A stretch of DNA of 11,455 bases, taken from contig CALMJO010000306.1 of the NCBI GenBank assembly GCA_937864375.1, forward strand, positions 1 to 11,455, written 5' to 3'. This document shows, one piece after another, positions 1 through 5,626 of this stretch. Under the pieces are notes generated by a model that made no database searches, was not told the DNA's origin, and saw nothing but the letters and a program-made list of their open reading frames with translations. Made by a program: the position numbers and the translations under genes. Origin of the DNA: an uncultured Spirochaetota bacterium (GTDB lineage: Bacteria > Spirochaetota > UBA4802 > UBA5368). Every line of letters begins with the position of its first letter. Within the stretch, counting starts at the first letter, position 1.

Positions 1-1
1 A

Positions 2-586
2 ATATTAATAGCACTTTTTCCATTAATTGATATTCATAAAGTCAGAGCACTAGGCGTTCCCGCCCACAAGGCGACGATCAACGACATCCGGAAGCTTTCC
101 AAGGCCGAGGTCTTCCAGCTCTTCTACGCCTCCCCGGCGCCCGCGCTGGCGGACCTCAAGGGCGAGTACAAGGCCTTCACCCTGCCGGTGGGAATCATGG
201 CCTCCTCCGCCGATTTCTACACGCACCATTTCTTTGGCCCCGGCCGCTGGGAGGGCAAGGCGTTCACCACGCTGGAAAAGGACAAGGCCTGGGGATATAA
301 CATCTTCTCCAAAAAGGACAAGGACGGCAAGGTCGTGCTTTCCCGCACCAGGAAGATGAACACGTACATCGGCGCCTCTACGATCGACGACAAGCTCTCG
401 TACCACCTGGATTACAGCCCCTACAACTCCGGGACCGTGCACTCGATGCACGACGAGCTTCGCAGGATCAACGACAACCTTTACATCGGCATGGGCCACA
501 TGGCGCTGGGCGGCGGCTCGATCAATCCCGCTCCCTTCGTCGTGGTGGGCCCCCCGGAAAAATGGGTGGGCGCCGATAAGGAATAA
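2..586 (+). CDS. Conserved hypothetical protein, 5' end cut by the window edge
   Basis: The frame is open from the left edge to a TAA at 584-586, giving about 194 visible residues. A GTG at 188 and an ATG at 197 are in frame but are not the start: from about position 50 the upstream codons are already GC-ending and read as good protein (for example LSKAEVFQLFYAS). The rest is rich in aromatic residues, with GRWEGKAF, GYNIFSKK, MNTYIGAS, LSYHLDYSPYNSG and LRRINDNLYIGMGHMA, then PFVVVGPPEKWVG near the end. From memory this order of motifs recurs in an uncharacterised bacterial family, and the alternating pattern suggests a small beta-barrel or lipocalin-like fold. That fold is inference and I assign no function. 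There is no signal peptide or membrane segment in the visible part. The gene ends in two hairpins and is separate from the helicase downstream. The first 16 codons are strikingly AT-rich and may not belong to the same gene. Confidence 0.75.
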   Translation: MLIALFPLIDIHKVRALGVPAHKATINDIRKLSKAEVFQLFYASPAPALADLKGEYKAFTLPVGIMASSADFYTHHFFGPGRWEGKAFTTLEKDKAWGYNIFSKKDKDGKVVLSRTRKMNTYIGASTIDDKLSYHLDYSPYNSGTVHSMHDELRRINDNLYIGMGHMALGGGSINPAPFVVVGPPEKWVGADKE

Positions 587-587
587 C

Positions 588-605
588 GGAACAGCAATCT
601 GTTCC
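588..605 (+). other. Small perfect hairpin just after the stop codon
   Basis: GGAACAG (588-594) pairs exactly with CTGTTCC (599-605) around a CAAT loop, starting two bases after the stop codon. It has no T-run of its own and lies 3 bases before the terminator stem. It probably acts as a 3'-end structure that assists termination or stabilises the transcript. The pairing is seen; the role is inferred. Confidence 0.5.
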
Positions 606-608
606 TCC

Positions 609-638
609 AACCGCGTGCGGGGCACGCGGTTTCTTTTT
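609..638 (+). terminator. Intrinsic terminator of the upstream hypothetical gene
   Basis: A perfect 10-bp stem, AACCGCGTGC (609-618) with GCACGCGGTT (622-631), has a GGG loop and is followed by a T-rich run (TTTCTTTTT, 630-638). It lies 22 bases after the stop codon and separates the first gene from the helicase gene. Confidence 0.85.
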
Positions 639-744
639 GCCCGCACGCGGCCCCGCGCGCGAATCGCATCACTTTCAAAAAACTGCTTGAAAAATGGCGC
701 CCCGCGGGGCTCGTAAGTCAATCACACCCGGAATACGGATAACT

Positions 745-2964
745 ATGAACTCCCTTCTCGAAAAGCTCAACCATCAGCAGCGCTCCGCGGTCATGCACAC
801 CGAGGGCCCTCTCCTCATCTTCGCGGGCGCGGGATCGGGCAAGACGCGCGTGATCACCTACCGCATCGCCTACCTCATCCGGGAAAAGGGCGTTCCCCCC
901 TACGAGATTTTCGCGGTCACCTTCACCAACAAGGCCGCGGGGGAGATGCGCTCCAGGATCGTCGACCTCATAGGCCCGCTGGGCGAAAACGTGTTTATCA
1001 AGACCTTTCACTCGGCCGCGGTCTACATCCTCAGGCGCTACGGCGATCGCGCCGGCATCGTCCGCAATTTTTCCATCTACGACCAGAAGGACCAGGAATC
1101 GCTGGTAAAGGACATCCTGGTCGAGATGCGGCTCGATCCCAAGAAGGTGAAGCCCTCGACCGTGGTGTCGAAGATCTCGCAGATCAAGGACGGCTCCGAC
1201 ATACTCGAGGGGGGCGACCTTTCGACTCTCATGCCCAGAAATTTTCTCTACAGCTTCCCGGACATCTTCGAAACCTACCAGGCGAGGCTCGCCGCGCAGC
1301 ACGCGCTCGACTTCAACGACCTGCTCATCCACACCGTGAAGCTCCTGCGCGACTGCCCGGACGTGCGTGAGAGCCTTCAGAGGCGCTGGCGCTACTTCAT
1401 GATCGACGAGTACCAGGACACCAACTACGCGCAGTACCTCATTGGCAAGCACCTCTCGTCGGCCTCGCGCAACCTCTGCGTCGTGGGAGACGACGACCAG
1501 TCCATCTATTCCTGGAGGGGCGCCGACATCCGCAACATCCTCAACTTCGAGAAGGACTTTGGCGACGCACACACCGTCACCCTGGAGGAAAACTACCGCT
1601 CCACGTCGCAGATCCTCGACGTCGCCTCGTCCGTGATCGTCAACAACAGGAACCGCAAGCCCAAGACCATCCGCGCCTTCAGGGGCGAGGGCGAGCCCGC
1701 GGTATGGTGCCGCACCTACAACGAGTACGGCGAGGCGGAGTACGTGATCAACAGCATCATCTCGCTCAAGAAGCGCGAGGGATTGAAAAACAGCGATTTC
1801 GCCCTGTTCTATCGCACCAACGCCCAGTCGCGCATATTCGAAGAGGTGCTGCGCCGCGAGAACATCCCCTACCGCCTGGTGGGCGGCCTCAAGTTCTACG
1901 ACCGCAAGGAGATCAAGGACATCGTGTCCTACCTGCGCCTGATCGCGAACCCGGACGATTCCGTCTCGCTGCTCCGTATCATCAACGTGCCCGCGCGCGG
2001 GATCGGGGCGGCCTCGATCGAGCGCATCCGCGACGCGGCCTACACGGAAAACATCTCCGAATGGGAAGTGATCCGCCGGGGGCTCCCGCTCAAGGGCAAG
2101 CTCCCCGCGGGACTCGTCCAGTTCAGGGAGATCATCGAACGGGGAATGAGCCTGGCCCAGGGCCCGGCGGGCGAATCGAGGCTCTCCAGGCTCGTGGACG
2201 AGGTCATCACGCTCTCCGGCTACCGCGCGAGCCTCGAAGAGGAAAAGTCCATCGAGAGCCGTTCACGGCTCGAAAACATAGACGAGTTCATCAACAGCGT
2301 GTTCGATTACGAGGCGCGCAATCCCGAGGCGGGCCTGGACCAGTTCCTCCAGGAGATATCACTGCTCACCTCGGAGGACGCCCCGGAGGAAAACGCGCAG
2401 GGCTCCAGCCCCGTCACACTCATGACCGTCCACATCGCCAAGGGGCTGGAATTTCCCGTCGTGTTTCTCACCGGCATGGAGGAGGGCACCTTCCCGCACA
2501 GCATGTCCAGCAACACGGACGAGGAGATCGAGGAGGAGCGCCGCCTCTGCTACGTGGGCATAACCCGGGCCATGGACCGCATATTCATCACCAGCGCCGA
2601 GGTGCGACGCAGCTACGCCGGGGTCGACTACCGCAGTCCCTCCCGCTTCATTCTAGAAATACCCTCGCACCTTCTCTCACTGTCCGAGTTCGTCCAGCAG
2701 GGGTACTCCTCCAGCCGGCAGAGCAGGTTCGACTTCAACGAGTCGGCACCCCCCCGGCCAGCCCAGCCCCGCGGCGAGGCGGTTTCCCGTGCGGGGAAAT
2801 CACTGAAGTTCCGCGTACGCGACCAGGTCCTGCATCCCAAGTACGGCCAGGGACGGATAACGGCCATCGACGGGAGCGGCGATAACGTGCGCCTTACCAT
2901 AAGCTTCGTGACGGGAGGGACCAAGAGCTTCATGGAAAAATACACTCCCCTTGAAAAAATATGA
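745..2964 (+). CDS. uvrD: UvrD/PcrA-type superfamily 1A DNA helicase
   Basis: This is an ATP-dependent 3'-to-5' DNA helicase of the UvrD/PcrA/Rep family, acting in nucleotide excision repair, mismatch repair or clearing of replication blocks. All SF1A motifs are visible: Q-motif LNHQQRSAV (8-16), Walker A GAGSGKT (28-34), Walker B DEYQDT (221-226), motif III GDDDQSIYSWRG (248-259), motif IV ENYRS (282-286), motif V VHIAKGLEF (from 562) and motif VI with CYVGITRA (to about 609). The C-terminal 51 residues (VLHPKYGQGRI) match the Tudor-like tail by which PcrA/UvrD contacts RNA polymerase, which argues against Rep. I chose the ATG at 745 because MNSLLEKLNHQQR matches the usual family N-terminus; an ATG at 694 would add 17 unconserved residues. 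The 739 aa length is normal. The ribosome binding site is weak (GGAT, 738-741). UvrD and PcrA cannot be told apart here. Confidence 0.95.
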   Translation: MNSLLEKLNHQQRSAVMHTEGPLLIFAGAGSGKTRVITYRIAYLIREKGVPPYEIFAVTFTNKAAGEMRSRIVDLIGPLGENVFIKTFHSAAVYILRRYGDRAGIVRNFSIYDQKDQESLVKDILVEMRLDPKKVKPSTVVSKISQIKDGSDILEGGDLSTLMPRNFLYSFPDIFETYQARLAAQHALDFNDLLIHTVKLLRDCPDVRESLQRRWRYFMIDEYQDTNYAQYLIGKHLSSASRNLCVVGDDDQSIYSWRGADIRNILNFEKDFGDAHTVTLEENYRSTSQILDVASSVIVNNRNRKPKTIRAFRGEGEPAVWCRTYNEYGEAEYVINSIISLKKREGLKNSDFALFYRTNAQSRIFEEVLRRENIPYRLVGGLKFYDRKEIKDIVSYLRLIANPDDSVSLLRIINVPARGIGAASIERIRDAAYTENISEWEVIRRGLPLKGKLPAGLVQFREIIERGMSLAQGPAGESRLSRLVDEVITLSGYRASLEEEKSIESRSRLENIDEFINSVFDYEARNPEAGLDQFLQEISLLTSEDAPEENAQGSSPVTLMTVHIAKGLEFPVVFLTGMEEGTFPHSMSSNTDEEIEEERRLCYVGITRAMDRIFITSAEVRRSYAGVDYRSPSRFILEIPSHLLSLSEFVQQGYSSSRQSRFDFNESAPPRPAQPRGEAVSRAGKSLKFRVRDQVLHPKYGQGRITAIDGSGDNVRLTISFVTGGTKSFMEKYTPLEKI

Positions 2965-2978
2965 CCGTAAATTATTGC

Positions 2979-3008
2979 TTGACATTGGCGTCGTCACACC
3001 CAGATTAT
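2979..3008 (+). promoter_or_regulatory. Candidate sigma70-type promoter for the STAS gene
   Basis: A perfect TTGACA -35 hexamer (2979-2984) is followed 18 bp later by GATTAT (3003-3008), which matches 4 of 6 positions of TATAAT. It lies just past the helicase stop codon and 63 bases before the chosen STAS start, so the STAS gene may be transcribed on its own. No terminator is visible between the two genes, so read-through is also possible. Confidence 0.5.
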
Positions 3009-3059
3009 TGAAAGGTTGGAAATACACCAAGAGAGAGAGAATAGAGTCAAACTGCCTGC

Positions 3060-3064
3060 AGGAG
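3060..3064 (+). promoter_or_regulatory. Ribosome binding site that fixes the STAS start
   Basis: AGGAG lies 6 bases before the ATG at 3071. It supports that start over an in-frame ATG at 2951, which lies inside the helicase gene. Confidence 0.75.
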
Positions 3065-3070
3065 CCGGTA

Positions 3071-3430
3071 ATGGATAATACACACAAGGTGACATTCGAG
3101 TACATAGAAGAAATTCCGGTAATGATCATCGAGGGCGACATGACCTCGGAAGCCGACAGCGATGTCATGAAAACCTACCAGAAGATCAAGGAAAAGAACG
3201 CTCCCAAGAGCATGGTTATTAATTTTGAGAAAACCAATTACATCAATTCGGCGGGCATCGCGACTCTTATAAACATCATCCAGGACATCGGGGAAATCGG
3301 CGGAAAGATCAGCATCGCCGGGCTCTCCACCCACTTCCAGAAGGTGATGGACATCGTAGGGATATCGGACTTCGTCGACATCTACAATACCGACTACGAC
3401 GCCATCAGGGAAATCAAGGCTAAAAAGTAG
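3071..3430 (+). CDS. Stand-alone STAS-domain protein (anti-sigma factor antagonist type)
   Basis: This 119-residue protein is a single STAS domain of the SpoIIAA/RsbV type. Such proteins act in the cytoplasm by binding anti-sigma-factor kinases or other partners, controlled by phosphorylation of a conserved Ser/Thr. Visible features are an N-terminal beta strand pair (residues 5-21), SMVINFEKTNYINSAGIATL (47-66) containing the phosphosite loop, and the downstream GGKISIAGLSTHFQKVMDI segment. The expected phospho-acceptor is Ser60 in INSAGIATL, where the family usually has D-S-S/T-G; here Asp is replaced by Asn59 and the residue after Ser60 is Ala. The start at 3071 has a good AGGAG. A longer reading from 2951 adds 40 residues that do not look like STAS sequence. 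No anti-sigma kinase, phosphatase or sigma factor is in the window, so its partner is unknown. It converges on the AOR gene with 6 bp between the stops. Confidence 0.88.
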   Translation: MDNTHKVTFEYIEEIPVMIIEGDMTSEADSDVMKTYQKIKEKNAPKSMVINFEKTNYINSAGIATLINIIQDIGEIGGKISIAGLSTHFQKVMDIVGISDFVDIYNTDYDAIREIKAKK

Positions 3431-3436
3431 TCTCCT

Positions 3437-5386
3437 CTACCCCTTCGTATTCGTATTAATGAAATCGAGGCCGAGCTTCTTCAGCCGTTTTGGCGTGGGA
3501 ACGCCGGCCTTGTCCCATCCCCGGAGCCGGTAGTATTTGGGCAGCATCTTTTTAAGCGGAACTATCGAATGCCTGTTGCCCGGTTCGAGCCGCTCGTCGG
3601 TGAAACGTTTTGGAAGGGTGTCGTCCTTTCGTCCAAGACCCTCGCGCATGTTGAAGAGCCTCTCCATGGTGTAACCCCTGTCCCCCACCGCCAGGAACTT
3701 CCCGAAATCCATGTTCATCCCGGTTGCCTGCCTGAGCGCCTTCGTATGCGGGAGCATGGGGAGGTGGATCCTGAGCATCCAGGCGGGGAGCCTGAGCGTC
3801 GCGTCGATGAGCGCCCATGAATAGGTGAGCACGCCGGTCATGATGGAAGACATGAGCTTGCTGCCGGGAACCTTGAAGGCGATGTTCGGGACGAACGTCC
3901 ACGAGGTGAAGAGGCAGTTTCCCCCGGCGCTGATCGCGGAAAGGAGGTTCTGGTCGAGCACTACCCATCCCGCCTTGGAGCGGTAATGGTGGGGCTTGAG
4001 CGTTACCGGTCCCGTGGCCTCGAAGTAGATGAGGTATCCCCCGTCCAGGTGACACGCTCCCCGGCTCGCCGTCGCATAGCCAAGCCCGTGTCCCACTGCG
4101 CTTCGCGGCTCGTACGCGGCGAGCTCAAGCCCCTTGGAATGGGGCGCGTAGTCCGCTCCTCCGTACTTTTGTGCAAGGAAGCGCACTCCCTCCGCAAGGT
4201 CGTTCCCGATGCCTTTGCGGAAGGCGATGTCTTTTAAAACCTGGCTGATGTTTTCTTTTTTACCGAATTCGATCCCGTTTTTCCAGAGGCCGCGCTCGTT
4301 GAGCTCGGCGGCGAAACCCAGCACCGTCCCCGCGGTGATGGTGTCCATGCCCAGTATGTCGAGCTCGTAATTCCAGCGGATGATCGCCTCCATGTCGTTG
4401 ATCATCATGTTGGAGCCCATGAGACAGAGGATCTCGTACTCGGGCCCCTTCACCTCTTTCCCGTCTATTTCCACCACCCTGCCGCAGCGTATGGGGCAGG
4501 AAAGGCATCCCATGTTCTTCTTCAGGAATTCGTCGGCCAGCCGTTCGCCTCCTATCATGTAGGCGTCCTTGAAGCTCCCCTGGCTGAAGTTCTTCGTGGG
4601 CAGGGCGTTTCGGATCGAAAGCGAGGTGAGAAAGCCCGCGGTCCCGTAGCGCGGCGCGAACTCACCCGTCGCCGGGTGCCCCTTCAAGAGCTGGGTCCAC
4701 TTCTTTATCGTTTCCCTGTATTCCTCCGGCTTGTCCAGCTCGATCTTGAGGTTCCCGGTCGCGATCATGCCCTTGAGGTTCTTGGAGCCCATGACCGCGC
4801 CCATCCCGGTGCGCCCGTGGAGCCTCTCCTGCGACACGATCGACGCGTACTTGACGAGGTTCTCACCCGCGGGGCCGATCACCATGGTCCCGCTCTTGCC
4901 GTGCTTCTCGATGAGATGGTGCTGGGACTTTTCCGCATCCATGCCCCACAGTCCGGCGGCGCTCTTTATCTCCACGCCCTTGTCCGAGATGGCAAGGTAT
5001 ACGGGCGTGCTGGACTTCCCGCGCACTATCATTCCGTCCCACCCGCTCCTTTTCAGGTAGACGCCAAAGTTCCCGCCGCTGTTGGAGTGTCCGATCGCGC
5101 CGGTGAGGGGGCTTTTCGCCGATATGTCGTACCGGCTGGTGCACGGCGCGTTCGTACCGGTGAGCGGCGCCGTCATGACGATGAGCACGTTTTCGGGTGA
5201 AAGCGGATCGGTCCCCGGTTTCAATTCATCCCAGAGTATCTTCGTGGAAAGGAACCTTCCGCCCAGGAAAAGCTCCCTGTCCCTGTCGGTGACCTCGTAT
5301 TCGCCGATCCTGCCCGTGGTGAGGTCCACCTCCATCATCTTCCCCATATAGCCCTTGAACCTGCTCGCCATAGATCCGTTCTCCAT
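3437..5386 (-). CDS. Aldehyde:ferredoxin oxidoreductase family protein (tungsten/molybdopterin enzyme)
   Basis: AOR-family enzymes oxidise aldehydes to carboxylic acids (or run the reverse) with ferredoxin, using a bis-pterin W or Mo cofactor and one 4Fe-4S cluster. The N-terminal domain shows LGGRFLSTKILWDELKPG (41-58), DPLSPENVLIV, the pterin-contacting KSPLTGAIGHSNSGGNFG (91-108) and GRTGMGAVMGSKNLKG (191-206). The cluster ligands are visible: C294-x2-C297-x3-C301 and a distant C491 (GGNCLFTSW), a spacing very close to the archaeal AOR pattern. LDILGMDTITAG and YATASRGACHL are also typical. The start at 5386 is chosen for GGAG 5 bases upstream; the reading frame continues to a TTG at 5413 that is not credible. 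At 649 aa it is within the family range. No ferredoxin-like partner subunit, MoaD-like protein or cofactor gene is adjacent, so the substrate and electron partner are unknown. C-terminal neighbour: convergent STAS gene. Confidence 0.92.
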   Translation of the reverse strand: MENGSMASRFKGYMGKMMEVDLTTGRIGEYEVTDRDRELFLGGRFLSTKILWDELKPGTDPLSPENVLIVMTAPLTGTNAPCTSRYDISAKSPLTGAIGHSNSGGNFGVYLKRSGWDGMIVRGKSSTPVYLAISDKGVEIKSAAGLWGMDAEKSQHHLIEKHGKSGTMVIGPAGENLVKYASIVSQERLHGRTGMGAVMGSKNLKGMIATGNLKIELDKPEEYRETIKKWTQLLKGHPATGEFAPRYGTAGFLTSLSIRNALPTKNFSQGSFKDAYMIGGERLADEFLKKNMGCLSCPIRCGRVVEIDGKEVKGPEYEILCLMGSNMMINDMEAIIRWNYELDILGMDTITAGTVLGFAAELNERGLWKNGIEFGKKENISQVLKDIAFRKGIGNDLAEGVRFLAQKYGGADYAPHSKGLELAAYEPRSAVGHGLGYATASRGACHLDGGYLIYFEATGPVTLKPHHYRSKAGWVVLDQNLLSAISAGGNCLFTSWTFVPNIAFKVPGSKLMSSIMTGVLTYSWALIDATLRLPAWMLRIHLPMLPHTKALRQATGMNMDFGKFLAVGDRGYTMERLFNMREGLGRKDDTLPKRFTDERLEPGNRHSIVPLKKMLPKYYRLRGWDKAGVPTPKRLKKLGLDFINTNTKG

Positions 5387-5391
5387 GCCTT

Positions 5392-5395
5392 CTCC
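5392..5395 (-). promoter_or_regulatory. Ribosome binding site that fixes the AOR start
   Basis: GGAG on the minus strand lies 5 bases before the ATG at 5386. The next in-frame ATG (5371) has a GGAG 9 bases upstream, inside the preferred start region, and remains a weaker alternative. Confidence 0.7.
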
Positions 5396-5407
5396 GAGTT
5401 GAAATAC

Positions 5408-5420
5408 TTGCAAAGTGCAA
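5408..5420. repeat. Short inverted repeat in the AOR leader
   Basis: TTGCA-AAG-TGCAA is a perfect 5-bp inverted repeat 22-34 bases upstream of the AOR start codon, downstream of the candidate promoter. It could be an operator half-site pair or chance. Confidence 0.3.
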
Positions 5421-5431
5421 ATATTTTTCCA

Positions 5432-5459
5432 GCTATGCGCACTATCCGGGTTATGTCAA
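5432..5459 (-). promoter_or_regulatory. Candidate promoter for the AOR gene
   Basis: On the minus strand a perfect TTGACA (5459-5454) is followed after 16 bp by CATAGC (5437-5432), only 3 of 6 matches to TATAAT. It lies about 45 bases upstream of the AOR start, in an AT-rich stretch that is unlike the surrounding coding DNA. The -35 is convincing and the -10 is not. Confidence 0.4.
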
Positions 5460-5533
5460 TACAAATATCGATTGGCGGTTCAATCAACTTACATTGTTTT
5501 GCGCGAGACAGGCATTTTAAATAGTACCGGAGA

Positions 5534-5543
5534 GGGGGGGGGG
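5534..5543. repeat. Run of ten G residues between dinG and the AOR gene
   Basis: Ten consecutive G bases (C on the minus strand) lie in the 240-base intergenic space, 84 bases past the end of dinG and about 75 bases upstream of the AOR -35 candidate. On the minus strand it follows a bulged hairpin formed by GCCGGCGG and CCGCTCGGC. It is not in a credible gene. Such tracts vary in length by slippage and are also error-prone to sequence. Confidence 0.8.
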
Positions 5544-5626
5544 CCGAGCGGCTCTTTCCCGCCGGCATTATTCCATGGCTGCGGTCATGCCTGGCAGAGC
5601 GCCTTGTGCCGGATGCATTTAGTGTT

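Noticed and set aside
694..744. Upstream ATG at 694 as the helicase start
   Set aside because: It adds 17 residues unlike the family N-terminus and covers the GC palindrome. The ATG at 745 gives the standard LNxQQ start.
718..1572. Long minus-strand frame opposite the helicase gene
   Set aside because: It is a shadow of the GC-rich helicase codons; all helicase motifs lie on the plus strand.
2951..3070. 40-residue N-terminal extension of the STAS protein starting inside the helicase gene
   Set aside because: The ATG at 3071 has a good ribosome binding site and starts exactly at the domain; the extension contains the promoter candidate.
3424..3440. Possible terminator between the convergent STAS and AOR genes
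   Set aside because: On the minus strand a stem of only 4 bp (GTAG/CTAC) precedes TTTTT. It is too weak to call.
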